Source of the DNA: CAYNST01 sp964399955
Lineage (GTDB): Bacteria > Pseudomonadota > Gammaproteobacteria > Pseudomonadales > Cellvibrionaceae
Length of the DNA: 24,015 bases
Assembly (NCBI GenBank): GCA_964399955.1
Contig: CAYNST010000047.1
Location: forward strand, 1 to 24,015
Direction of reading: 5' to 3'
Shown here: positions 9,337-17,874 of the stretch, in pieces
How the letters are laid out: each line of letters begins with the position of its first letter
Numbering within the stretch: the first letter of the stretch is position 1
Notes under the pieces: generated by a model
Seen by the model: the letters and a program-made list of their open reading frames with translations, nothing else
Databases searched by the model: none
What the model was told of the DNA's origin: nothing
Made by a program: the position numbers and the translations under genes

Positions 9337-12300
9337 ATGCCAAGAATATTCGATGCAAGCGCCTTGTGCGCGCAGGGTGCGCTGGTTACCGCCAGCGACA
9401 TGGTAAACAAGAGCACAGTTTCTTACCCCGGTGTGGCCGGTACCCAGGGGGCGGCCATTTTTTTGCGTTGGCAAATCAACCCCCGCGTCGGTATGCCCCT
9501 TGAACCCTTCAAGGTCTGGCGCCGCCCTGCCATACCGCTGGGGGAAGAATTCAAGATCGGCACGTCAATCATAGCGCTGCCACCCCTGGGCCATGTGTTG
9601 ATGTTTGACGAACCCGTGGTGTCCTTCTCGGCCACGGTGCAGTCCGAGGGGGCGGCAAAAACGGTTGTCGTGTTGCCGGTTGCCGATGGGGTAGGGTTAG
9701 GCAGTGTGCTGGGCGCGCTGAGCTACAATCTGCAGCCCAACGGTTGGCGGTCATTTACATTTCAGGCCCCCTACATCACCGGCGTACTGCTGCTGAACAC
9801 CAATACCCTGCACAAGGTCACGGCGATAAAAGTGTCGGAGGCTGAAACGATCGCCGGTTGGGAGCTGGTTGAGACGGTCGGGTTACCGGTGGACGGAGCA
9901 CAGTGGCATGACCTGCCGGGGCAGAGTCACGGTATCAAACAGGGCCTGGTGGGGGCGCCTCTGCCTGCCAAAGAGGCGGCTGTTGACCGCTATGTCCGGG
10001 GCGTCAATCCATTCGGCTGGCAGCCGGTGTTTCCCACGGGGGAGACTGCGCCGGTTTGGGAGCTGCCTGGCGCTGCGGGGCTGATAAAAGAGGCTGAAGC
10101 GGATCTGCTGCCGATGTTGCATGAGGCCATGGCCCTGCCTGCCCATTTGCAAGGTGCGTTCACCCGTGACTTTGTTGTTCACCCGCCCGAAAACGCCGCC
10201 GGCAAACGAATGGACGTTGAGGACGGCTCCGCGCGGGTCAATCCGCTGACACTGCTGCAGATGGCCGTGTCCACGGATCCACTGCAGGCGGTTACGCTCG
10301 GTTTTGGTACCGGGTACGCCTATGAGGATCTGCCTACTCTGGCAATCAGCGACAATTACGTTTTTTTCGGGGACGAAAATGTCAGCGACTGGGACTATAT
10401 GGTTACCGGGCGCTGGGCCAGCGACAAGAAGGATCAAGGCAAGGAAGTGGAGTACGCAGCCTTGATCCCGCGCCCCCGCAGGGTCATGCCCGCTCCCGCA
10501 CCGGCCGACCTGCAACTGGATTTTCTCGGCCACCATCAACCCGCAGCAGCAGATCAGCCCTGGACCGCCGCCGCGCGCTTGTCCTGGGAGCGCTCCGTTC
10601 TCGACAATCTTTCTAAGGTTGCAAGTTTTGCGGTTGGCCGCGCCGATCTGGCCACGGCAAATCCGGCCGCTGCGCTGATGCAGTCTCATTTTGTGGCTGC
10701 TGGCCATATGCCAATTGGCGATGCACGGCACCCGAAGGATCCCGAAACAACCCGGCAGAGTGCCACCGACAGCGCCTTTGCCATTCCCAACAATCCCGGC
10801 TTGGTCAATGCGCGGTATGCAGTGGCCACCCAGAATATCTTTGGCATCTGGAGTCCCTGGGTCACAGTGCCGTTCCAATCAGCACAGCCTGAACCGGACC
10901 TGGTTCAGATTGTTGCCGCCCATCTGGTGCCGGTGGATCCGGGCCCGCCGGCCACCGTCTGCCCCGCGTCGCTGCAGATTGATTTTGTGCTGGACTGGCG
11001 CGTGCGCCGGGTGCAGATCGTTCAGTTTCGCGGCCGGCTCTTCGCCGCCGCCAATCGACATCAGCCACCACCCGGTGGCTTTCCCGCCGGCTTGCAGAAG
11101 TCCCTTGCGGGGCCTGCTTCGGCGCTGACGGTTACCTTCTCGGGCGACACACCCAGCGTGGCCGGGGGGGACATCATTTGCCTGGACGCACAAGGCGAGA
11201 AAGCCGTGGCGCCAGGATCGGGCAGCCAGGGTGAAAGCCGCCGCTATCGCCTGCGAATAGGAGGTTTTGAGCTGGATTACGCGGCGACACCCCACATTGG
11301 CCTTGCCCTGCAGGGACAGTTGACGGAGCGGCTGCTACCGTCGCGCAACGGCGCCTGGACACCGCAGCCCAAAGTAGCCTATGCATCGGACCCACGGGCA
11401 CGCGCCACCGGTGTGATACCCATCGTTCCGCTGGCCAGTCTCCCGGACGCCAACGGCGAATGCCATGCCCGGATTCATTGGGCAGTGGCACCGGCTGCGG
11501 AAGGCTACGCGGTCTATACCTCGAGCGAGTTCACCCTGCTGACGCGTACAGGACAGTCCCACCCGGAAGCGGAAGCCATTCTGTCGGAGCGCCTGATCGC
11601 GCTCAAGGCCGCCTTCAACAGCAACAGCGATCGCAACGCCTTCACCCGCGTCAATAGCACCTTGCTCAAGGCCAACAGCCTTGATGTCACCTTGCCGCGC
11701 GGTTCACAGGCCATACATTGCTGGGCGGTGATTCCTGTCAGTGCCGGTGGCATAGAAGGACCCTGGCCGTCCGGGCCGGCTGCGGCCGATCAGCTGATGG
11801 TGTACGCGGCACCCAAGGTGGCCGAGCCTGCACCGCCGCGCATCGAGGTGCGCCGCGTCTCGACCGGTACCGGTTTTGCAGCTGCGGTCCGTGTTGAAAC
11901 CCGGGGAACCTCGGGCGCTTACCCCCGGCGCATCTGCCTGTATCGAACCCGGGTTGCCGACGCTGCGCGGCGACTGAACAGCATGGGATTTCCAATTGCG
12001 GAGATTGCCGCCAGTGGCGGCGGCTGGAGTGTGGTGCCACCCAGCCCGGCGCCAGAGGAGTGGATCGAGTCGGTCAGTGGCACTGACCAGCCCGGAGGTT
12101 CCTGGCGGTACGTCTGGTATCGCGCCGTCGCCTGGGCCGACCCGATTCCGGAGCGCGGGGTACTGGGCGGGCGCTCGCAGGCCTCGCCCGCTGTGCCCAT
12201 CATCATCCCGCCCGACGGGCCGCCGGCGCTGGGCGTGCTGGCGCCCTCCTGGCCTGGCGGCGGTATCGGTGATGTGCAGCTTGATTTTGCCTCCAGCGCG

Positions 12301-13002
12301 CCCGTGGCGCCGACGCCACTGGGGCCTCATGTGCTGCATGTTCACGTTGTTGAGCGGGGCATCAAGGAGCCGCTGATCGCCAGCGCCCTTCCCCTGGCCG
12401 ATCTACCCACCAGCGCACCCGGCGGCGCCGCTTCCGGACTGTGGCGAGACTCCGACACCGGCTACCGGTTGCTGATCCGCCGCACCCATGCCGCCAATCC
12501 GGCCAGCGTGACCGTGCGCATGGTGGACCCGCTTGGGCGCAGCAGCGAGCGCAACCTGAGTATCGGCGAAGGTTCGATTGTTCCGGTGCCGGTGCTGTCA
12601 GGCATTCAGTCTTTTACCATCTCGGGCAGGGGAGAGGTGTTTACCTTCACCATTGACAACGCCAGTGACGAGGTGGTGGGGGGCGAGTATTACCGCCTTG
12701 CCCTCACCCTGACCCTGCGGCGCGCGCCAAGCGATGCCGACCCGGCGCTGCCATGGTTGGGTGCCAGCCCGCCCCGGACGCACGGCGGCACCCAGTTTAC
12801 CCGGCATGGCGATAAATTAACCTATTCCGCCCGTCTGAAGGACATTCCCACCACCGCACCCACTGAGACCATCGCGGTCAGCCGTCAGCGCATTGGCGGC
12901 CGGGTGACCGTCAGCCTGTTTGTCCGGGCCGATCTGCGCAGTGTGGAGGCCCGGGTGATCTCCCCGGATGGCACTACCATCATCCGCACATCACGCGGCT
13001 AA
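9337..13002 (+). CDS. Large protein with fibronectin-III-like segments, unknown function
   Basis: A 1221-residue protein, second gene of the giant operon. The ATG at 9337 is chosen because AGAGG lies 9 nt upstream (9323-9327) and an earlier in-frame start at 9247 would overlap the previous gene and lacks such a site. No signal peptide, membrane segment or catalytic motif is visible. The N-terminus holds a conserved-looking pattern, FLRWQINPRVGMPLEPFKVWRRP, at about residues 41-63 (arginine-tryptophan strand, then WRRP). Segments resembling fibronectin type III strands occur at about 490-513 (RYAVATQNIFGIWSPW), about 707-735 (ARIHWAVAPAAEGYAVYTSS) and about 866-948, where YVWYRAVAWADPIPERG has the usual tyrosine-rich F-strand look. 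Such domains usually mediate protein or carbohydrate contacts, which suggests a structural or adhesive part. It follows the giant gene after 13 nt and precedes the third gene after 13 nt. Function unknown. Confidence 0.88.
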   Translation: MPRIFDASALCAQGALVTASDMVNKSTVSYPGVAGTQGAAIFLRWQINPRVGMPLEPFKVWRRPAIPLGEEFKIGTSIIALPPLGHVLMFDEPVVSFSATVQSEGAAKTVVVLPVADGVGLGSVLGALSYNLQPNGWRSFTFQAPYITGVLLLNTNTLHKVTAIKVSEAETIAGWELVETVGLPVDGAQWHDLPGQSHGIKQGLVGAPLPAKEAAVDRYVRGVNPFGWQPVFPTGETAPVWELPGAAGLIKEAEADLLPMLHEAMALPAHLQGAFTRDFVVHPPENAAGKRMDVEDGSARVNPLTLLQMAVSTDPLQAVTLGFGTGYAYEDLPTLAISDNYVFFGDENVSDWDYMVTGRWASDKKDQGKEVEYAALIPRPRRVMPAPAPADLQLDFLGHHQPAAADQPWTAAARLSWERSVLDNLSKVASFAVGRADLATANPAAALMQSHFVAAGHMPIGDARHPKDPETTRQSATDSAFAIPNNPGLVNARYAVATQNIFGIWSPWVTVPFQSAQPEPDLVQIVAAHLVPVDPGPPATVCPASLQIDFVLDWRVRRVQIVQFRGRLFAAANRHQPPPGGFPAGLQKSLAGPASALTVTFSGDTPSVAGGDIICLDAQGEKAVAPGSGSQGESRRYRLRIGGFELDYAATPHIGLALQGQLTERLLPSRNGAWTPQPKVAYASDPRARATGVIPIVPLASLPDANGECHARIHWAVAPAAEGYAVYTSSEFTLLTRTGQSHPEAEAILSERLIALKAAFNSNSDRNAFTRVNSTLLKANSLDVTLPRGSQAIHCWAVIPVSAGGIEGPWPSGPAAADQLMVYAAPKVAEPAPPRIEVRRVSTGTGFAAAVRVETRGTSGAYPRRICLYRTRVADAARRLNSMGFPIAEIAASGGGWSVVPPSPAPEEWIESVSGTDQPGGSWRYVWYRAVAWADPIPERGVLGGRSQASPAVPIIIPPDGPPALGVLAPSWPGGGIGDVQLDFASSAPVAPTPLGPHVLHVHVVERGIKEPLIASALPLADLPTSAPGGAASGLWRDSDTGYRLLIRRTHAANPASVTVRMVDPLGRSSERNLSIGEGSIVPVPVLSGIQSFTISGRGEVFTFTIDNASDEVVGGEYYRLALTLTLRRAPSDADPALPWLGASPPRTHGGTQFTRHGDKLTYSARLKDIPTTAPTETIAVSRQRIGGRVTVSLFVRADLRSVEARVISPDGTTIIRTSRG

Positions 13003-13015
13003 GGAGTCAAAGGCA

Positions 13016-16000
13016 ATGGTTCAGGTTTACACACTGACGGTGAACGCGGCAGCGCAGGCGCTGCAGGACAACGGGCTGGATGCGCTGGGTCTTACCACGC
13101 TACGCCTTTCCCCCTCCTGGGGCACGGCCATTCCCGAGTTTGAGGCCGCCACCTTGCGACTGACACCGTCAGGCAATGCCTCGGCCCCATTCCGAGGCAC
13201 GCTGGAATATCTTGATGACGGGGCGGAATTCCGGGATGTCAGCGGCGCGCCGATCAGCGGGCCGGTGGCGGTGTTGCGCCTGCACCCGCAAGCCGTGACG
13301 CGGCTTGACGGGCTGATGACTGCCCGCTACGCGCCCCTCAACCAGCGCCATCACCGGCTGGTTCCGGAAAGCCTGGTTTTTACCGGTGCGGTGCCCGACC
13401 CGGACCGGTCGCCGCAAACCTACGAGCCGGGGGAAAACCTCGGGCGCACCGAGCCCATGAGCTTTCATGACAACCGGGGCCTGATCATCGACCCGGTTGC
13501 CGTCGCGGCCATTTTTGCCGACCTGCTGGCTGCCTACCCGGCCATCGACGCGTCCGATGGGGGTGATACCGAGGGCGCCGGAGGCGTGGCCAGCATTGCC
13601 GGACTGGACTCGGGTATCCGGGTGCAGGTCACCGATCTGCATGGACGACCGTACAACGCGGTGCCCGAAGGCCCTGCCGTCGAGGCGCAGGACGACGGTG
13701 GTACTGCTCAGGCCACGCCCGATGGGTCGGGGCTGTTGACGCTCACTGCCGGGCACCTGCTGGCCGGCTCGGGCGTTGCGGCGGCCAGCCGCTTGCGACT
13801 GGGCTGGGCTACCGGCGGGGTGATGTCCGCAGGCACTCTGGCGCTGCCGGCGCTCGCGCCCGACGTCACTCTGCCGCACCAGTTCTTTCGCGCCTTTGCC
13901 GTTGATCTCGACTGGCATCTGCGAGGCAATCGCACCACCAGCAGCGTTCGCGGCGTACCGGCAGAAGACGGGGACTTTCCTGAAGACCTGAAACCGCTGG
14001 TTCGCGACGGCGTCACCGTCGATTACCTGACCGATGGACCGGACCTGCTCTCCAGTGCCGGTCAGGTCATCGAACGCATCATCGACGCGCCTGGCAGCAA
14101 CATGATCTTTGCAGTGGCGCCGGTGATTGAAGACGGCGTCGGACTGCCCCCCGCGCCCGGCGTACCCGCGCATTGGCCGGCTTTTCCCGCCCCCGACACC
14201 GGGGTGGGTTTTGCCGGTGGCAACGCCTCGCCCACTTCCCAAGCTACCGCCGCCTGGACTGCGGGCAACGATGTGGTCGTCACCCTGGCCGCAGACAGTG
14301 TGCCGGATGGCGCTGCGGTGCGTCTGTTTGCCCAGCGGTTTCAGCTGATTGAATCGATTGGCGAGGCGCCATCGTTCCTGCGCGGCGATGGCGGCGCGGC
14401 CATTGCCTCCGCCGGGGCGCCAACCGCGATCCTGGTCGCCAACCCCCTCGGACTGGCCAGCGGAGATCCCAAACCCGATCCGGCAACATTGGTGTTTGAT
14501 CTGGTGGTGACGACCCGGGTGGGCGGAACGCGCCTGTTCGGCAATCGGAGGTTGCCGATTGACGCCGGCCCCGTGGCTCCACCCGCAGACCCCTTCGGCG
14601 CGCCGGATCCGATGGCGGTGCTGCCCGCAGCGATCAAAGCCATCGCGCCCGCGCCGCTATTCGGAATTGCCCGCACTGCGCCGCCGCCCGGAGGGCTGTC
14701 CGATCCCATCGAAATCGTCCGCGCACTCGGCAACGAAACTGAGCCCCGGGAAGGGCCACGCCACCCCACCATGGGCCGGCTGGAACTGATAGTGGTGAGC
14801 GGCCTGGCGAACGCGGACCAGCTGGAAGAGGGCCTGTTGTGGGAGGGCGTGCTGTCGGGCGCGCGCTGGAGCAGAGAAACCCGCAGTGCCGCACCGCGAG
14901 CCGGCAATCCGGGCAACCCGGCCGGGCCGGACACCCACGCCGGTGGCGTGAGAGCCACTGGCGCTCTGGGCTTTGACCTGGCCCGTCACGCCGTGCGCAG
15001 GGTGCAACCGATGCTCCCGCTGCCGGGCGGCGCATCCAGCGTCACCTCGCCCGGGTGGATTGTCATGTCCGGCGGCGACAATATGAATCCGCCGCTGCAC
15101 AACGCCGACAGCCCTCCACCTGCAGGCACTTCCTCCGGTGTGCTGCTGCAGACGGTTGCCGCCGTGTGTGAAACCCCTGAGCTGTCGCTGCTGCCTGAGG
15201 GCAACGCTCTGGATACCGACAGCCCCATCACCCTTGATCAACTGCTGGATACCGTGGCCGGTGCCCTGGGCATACCGTCACCCGCCGACTCCATCACCAT
15301 CGGCAACGAAGATCGCCTGATCAATGAAGTCCGCCGGGAATACTTCCTGGCCCGACACGGTGCGCACGATGCGCTCTGGTCACTGGCAAGAGCCATGTCG
15401 GAAGCGGACGAATTCATTTATATCGAAACCGCCGGTTTTGCCCGCACTGCACGCCCGGATGGCGATCCTGAAGCCCATGAAGTCGACCTGGTGACGGTGA
15501 TGGCTGAACGGCTTGCGGTGCAGCCGAATCTGAAGGTGGTGATCGTCACGCCGCGCGAATCGGACCTGCTCCCGGCGCCGTTTGCCCGGCGGGCGATACA
15601 GCAGCGCAAGGAGGCGTTCGACCTGCTCGCGGCAGCGGCGCCGGAGCGGGTGATGGCGTTCCACCCGCGCGGATTCCCCGGACGGTCGGCGCTGTTGCGC
15701 ACCACCAGCGTCATTGTGGACGATGTATGGTCGTTGACCGGTGCCACGCACCTTCGCCGGCGGGGCATGACCTTTGATGGCAGCGCGGCGATTGCGTCAC
15801 TGGACCGGGACATCGCGGCCGGCTACAGCCGCAAGGTTCGCCATCAGCGCATTGCTTTGATGGCCGCCAAACTGGGTATCAGCGCATTTGACAGCGAGGG
15901 TTTACCCGTGCCCAACTATCAGGCACTGGCACGGCCGGCTTCGGCCTTTCGTCTGGTGCGCGATCTGCTGGCGCAAAAAGGGTTGGGTCTTATCTCGCCG

Positions 16001-16120
16001 CTGTGGCTCGGCCCTGAAGACGCAAGCGTTCTGCCCCAGGAGCATGACATTGCCGATCCTGACGGCGCCAATGGTGCGCCGGCCGGGTTGGGGCTGGCGG
16101 CATTTTTGAGCGAAGCCTAA
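13016..16120 (+). CDS. Large protein ending in a degenerate phospholipase-D-like half domain
   Basis: A 1034-residue protein, third gene of the giant operon. AAGGAG at 13001-13006, which overlaps the previous stop codon, lies 9 nt before the ATG at 13016 and decides this start over an upstream ATG at 12968. The first 750 residues are beta-type, rich in Ala, Gly and Pro, and not recognised. The C-terminal part (about 770-960) resembles the second half of a phospholipase D domain: FIYIETAGF at 800-808 matches the usual 'IYIExQYF' strand, and VDDVWSLTGATHLRRRGMTFD at about 901-921 matches the 'VDDxxxxxGSxNLxxRGxxxD' block. The catalytic HxKxxxxD motif is not intact: the positions of His and Lys are Arg895 and Thr897, leaving only Asp902. 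No first HKD half is seen. The fold may therefore be retained for binding or structure while catalysis is lost. No signal peptide is visible. Confidence 0.88.
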   Translation: MVQVYTLTVNAAAQALQDNGLDALGLTTLRLSPSWGTAIPEFEAATLRLTPSGNASAPFRGTLEYLDDGAEFRDVSGAPISGPVAVLRLHPQAVTRLDGLMTARYAPLNQRHHRLVPESLVFTGAVPDPDRSPQTYEPGENLGRTEPMSFHDNRGLIIDPVAVAAIFADLLAAYPAIDASDGGDTEGAGGVASIAGLDSGIRVQVTDLHGRPYNAVPEGPAVEAQDDGGTAQATPDGSGLLTLTAGHLLAGSGVAAASRLRLGWATGGVMSAGTLALPALAPDVTLPHQFFRAFAVDLDWHLRGNRTTSSVRGVPAEDGDFPEDLKPLVRDGVTVDYLTDGPDLLSSAGQVIERIIDAPGSNMIFAVAPVIEDGVGLPPAPGVPAHWPAFPAPDTGVGFAGGNASPTSQATAAWTAGNDVVVTLAADSVPDGAAVRLFAQRFQLIESIGEAPSFLRGDGGAAIASAGAPTAILVANPLGLASGDPKPDPATLVFDLVVTTRVGGTRLFGNRRLPIDAGPVAPPADPFGAPDPMAVLPAAIKAIAPAPLFGIARTAPPPGGLSDPIEIVRALGNETEPREGPRHPTMGRLELIVVSGLANADQLEEGLLWEGVLSGARWSRETRSAAPRAGNPGNPAGPDTHAGGVRATGALGFDLARHAVRRVQPMLPLPGGASSVTSPGWIVMSGGDNMNPPLHNADSPPPAGTSSGVLLQTVAAVCETPELSLLPEGNALDTDSPITLDQLLDTVAGALGIPSPADSITIGNEDRLINEVRREYFLARHGAHDALWSLARAMSEADEFIYIETAGFARTARPDGDPEAHEVDLVTVMAERLAVQPNLKVVIVTPRESDLLPAPFARRAIQQRKEAFDLLAAAAPERVMAFHPRGFPGRSALLRTTSVIVDDVWSLTGATHLRRRGMTFDGSAAIASLDRDIAAGYSRKVRHQRIALMAAKLGISAFDSEGLPVPNYQALARPASAFRLVRDLLAQKGLGLISPLWLGPEDASVLPQEHDIADPDGANGAPAGLGLAAFLSEA

Positions 16121-16153
16121 AAAGGGTGTGGCAAGGTCACGAGACGGGTCAAT

Positions 16154-16188
16154 GCTGTGCTGCGCCCCTTAGGGGCCGCCTTCACAGC
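16154..16188 (+). terminator. Possible stem-loop at the 3' end of the giant operon
   Basis: Outer arms GCTGTG (16154-16159) and CACAGC (16183-16188) enclose inner arms GCCCC (16164-16168) and GGGGC (16172-16176) around a TTA loop. It begins 33 nt after the last stop codon of the operon. There is no T-run, so it may protect an mRNA end or assist termination rather than act as a classical intrinsic terminator. Confidence 0.35.
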
Positions 16189-16268
16189 CGCGCCACCCTG
16201 CGCCCGGCAGGGAGTTCACCCTTGGCTAACGCAGCTATGGTCACATTGGGGTATTCGTTGATCAGAGG

Positions 16269-16565
16269 TCAAAAAATCTTATTCAGGAGCTTGGTGAACA
16301 GCGAGCGTTCACTTGCGACTGTGCGCTCCAGCCCTTGTGGATCTCTCGCCAACCAGGACCCGGTCGGCTCGCAGTGTTGCTCATATAAATCACGGTCAGA
16401 CGGCGAATCCTGTTGATAGCCTTGCACCTCAACCATTGATTTAGCAAGCCCACGACAATAGGAACTGTCTGCATCATAGGCAGCTCCCACGGTGTTCTTG
16501 GGCGCGGTTGTACAACCAACAGCAAAAACGGCGTAGGCGATAACGACGAGGAGCTGAGCAGGCAC
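16269..16565 (-). CDS. Small predicted lipoprotein
   Basis: A 98-residue protein with a short hydrophobic leader ending in the lipobox-like AVGC, lipidated cysteine at position 18, so it is probably anchored in the inner or outer membrane facing the periplasm. I chose the GTG at 16565 because GGAG (complement of 16575-16578) lies 9 nt upstream and because it gives a signal peptide of the right length; the open frame itself extends much further 5', to 16733, but that extension would bury the lipobox. The mature part has two further cysteines (about 37 and 65) that could form a disulfide, and it is mostly hydrophilic. I do not recognise a family. It lies 169 nt downstream of the peroxidase gene on the same strand and could be co-transcribed or have its own promoter near the palindrome at 16627-16642. 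The minus-one position relative to the cysteine is Gly and minus-three is Ala, acceptable but not ideal. Confidence 0.65.
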   Translation of the reverse strand: MPAQLLVVIAYAVFAVGCTTAPKNTVGAAYDADSSYCRGLAKSMVEVQGYQQDSPSDRDLYEQHCEPTGSWLARDPQGLERTVASERSLFTKLLNKIF

Positions 16566-16626
16566 GTATTTTTTCTCCGTTTTTTTGATAGGACATACCG
16601 GTGGCCGATGATAACACCTCCAGCTA

Positions 16627-16642
16627 TGCGCGAATTCGCGCA
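16627..16642. repeat. Perfect 16-bp palindrome between peroxidase and lipoprotein genes
   Basis: TGCGCGAATTCGCGCA is self-complementary over all 16 bases. On the minus strand it ends 61 nt before the lipoprotein start codon. A TATCAT box follows at a distance that would place the palindrome over a -35 region, as expected for a repressor operator. As RNA it would form a 6-bp stem with an AATT loop, so a role at the 3' end of the peroxidase transcript is also possible; no T-run follows. Confidence 0.45.
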
Positions 16643-16734
16643 CATCCATTTGCTGACCCGCCGATTTAGCCAGGTGCTGCGGCCGCTCCAGAGAACAGGC
16701 AGGACGCGAAACGGGCGGTCCGCAAGAGTTCAAA

Positions 16735-17874
16735 TTAGTTTGAACCCTGAGTTTGTGGTGCAGTAAGAGGCGGCTGCGCAGGGGGCGTGCTTGTCGGCAG
16801 CGGGTAGCCGTCCGTCAGCGTGTGCAAAAACACGATCACCGCCTCAATTTCTTCTTCCGTGAGTTCAAGCTGGGTATTCAGCAGTCGGCTTACGTTATCT
16901 GGATAGGGTATTGGTCCCCAACGCTTGCGATCATCCATATTGTTGTAATAATCCATCACGTCGCGCAGCGTCTTGAAGACGCCGTTGTGCATATAGGGTG
17001 CGGTCAGGGCAACGTTTCTCACAGTGGGTGTTCTGAAGCGACCGGTCGCACGTTTGCGCTCATCTGCATTGAGTTTTTCATTGCCTCCCAGCCCGGGGTC
17101 GGGTTGGAAGTGAGCGTCTTTGAGTTCCGGATTATCCGGCACCCAGATATTGTGGTAAACGAACTGGGTGAAAACGGATCTGTTATTGATTTCGCCCGAA
17201 TGGCAGTCCTGACACATCCCCTTGGTACCAAAGACTTCGCGCCCAAATTTTTCCTGCTCTGTCAGTTCAAGCAGCCCCTGTTGCGCGTAATCAAACTTGG
17301 AACTGAACGGAGCGAAGGCGTCGGTCATCTGGAAGGCTTGCAGGGCTTCAGCCGCCGCAGTGATCAAGCGGTCATCGTTGGTAAATACCTCCTTGCCAAA
17401 GATGTCGATAAACAGAGACTTGTAACTCAAATTGCGCAGGCTGTGGGCCAGTGTGCCGGGGGTGTTGTTCATTTCATGCGGATTCAGCAACGGCCCCAGG
17501 GCTTGCTCCTGCAGCGTGTCTGCACGCCCGTCCCAGAACTGCCCGCCCACCCAGGTCTCACGCCAGTCTTCATAGAACAGAGCGGGTGCGAACTGGGTGT
17601 ACAGCAATGTCGGCGCGTTGCGAGCGCCTTGCTTGCCGTTGCGGCCCACGCTCACAGGAAGATTCTCGGCAAACGCCCGGTCGGGCAGGTGGCAGGTTGC
17701 GCAGGACTGACCGGGAGGATTGGACAGTGAAGGGTCATTGAACAGGGCGCGACCCAGGTCAGCCTTCTTTGGCTCATAGCCCCGTGGGGCACCAGGTGGT
17801 TGCTCGGCACAAACGGCGGCGGTGGCCATACCGCCGCAAAGTAAGACAACCATCAGCTTACCGATGCAACGCAT
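16735..17874 (-). CDS. Dihaem cytochrome c peroxidase / MauG-family protein
   Basis: A periplasmic c-type cytochrome that probably reduces hydrogen peroxide with electrons from small cytochromes, or, like MauG, oxidises another protein. The 379-residue product has a Sec signal peptide (about 1-23, ending AVCA) and two haem-binding motifs, CATCH at about 58-62 and CQDCH at about 221-225. It also has the family segments NAPTLLY, FWDGRADTL, FRTPTVRNVALTAPYMHNG and a C-terminal EEIEAVIVFLHTLT. Length fits the family. The start at 17874 is preferred over an upstream ATG (17943) because GGAG (complement of 17883-17886) stands 8 nt before it and a clean signal peptide then begins with MRCIGK. The tail after about residue 355 is rich in Pro and Thr. 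Peroxidase and MauG-like members cannot be separated here because the distal ligand of the second haem is not certain by eye. It is transcribed away from the acyltransferase gene and followed by the small lipoprotein gene. Confidence 0.9.
   Translation of the reverse strand: MRCIGKLMVVLLCGGMATAAVCAEQPPGAPRGYEPKKADLGRALFNDPSLSNPPGQSCATCHLPDRAFAENLPVSVGRNGKQGARNAPTLLYTQFAPALFYEDWRETWVGGQFWDGRADTLQEQALGPLLNPHEMNNTPGTLAHSLRNLSYKSLFIDIFGKEVFTNDDRLITAAAEALQAFQMTDAFAPFSSKFDYAQQGLLELTEQEKFGREVFGTKGMCQDCHSGEINNRSVFTQFVYHNIWVPDNPELKDAHFQPDPGLGGNEKLNADERKRATGRFRTPTVRNVALTAPYMHNGVFKTLRDVMDYYNNMDDRKRWGPIPYPDNVSRLLNTQLELTEEEIEAVIVFLHTLTDGYPLPTSTPPAQPPLTAPQTQGSN

Noticed and set aside
15380..15900. Active phospholipase D toxin
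   Set aside because: The HKD His and Lys are replaced by Arg and Thr and no second HKD copy is present, so catalysis is not supported.
2025..16120. Contractile injection system or prophage tail module
   Set aside because: No sheath, tube, baseplate, spike, AAA ATPase or tape-measure-like gene is seen in the window; large beta-rich proteins alone are insufficient.
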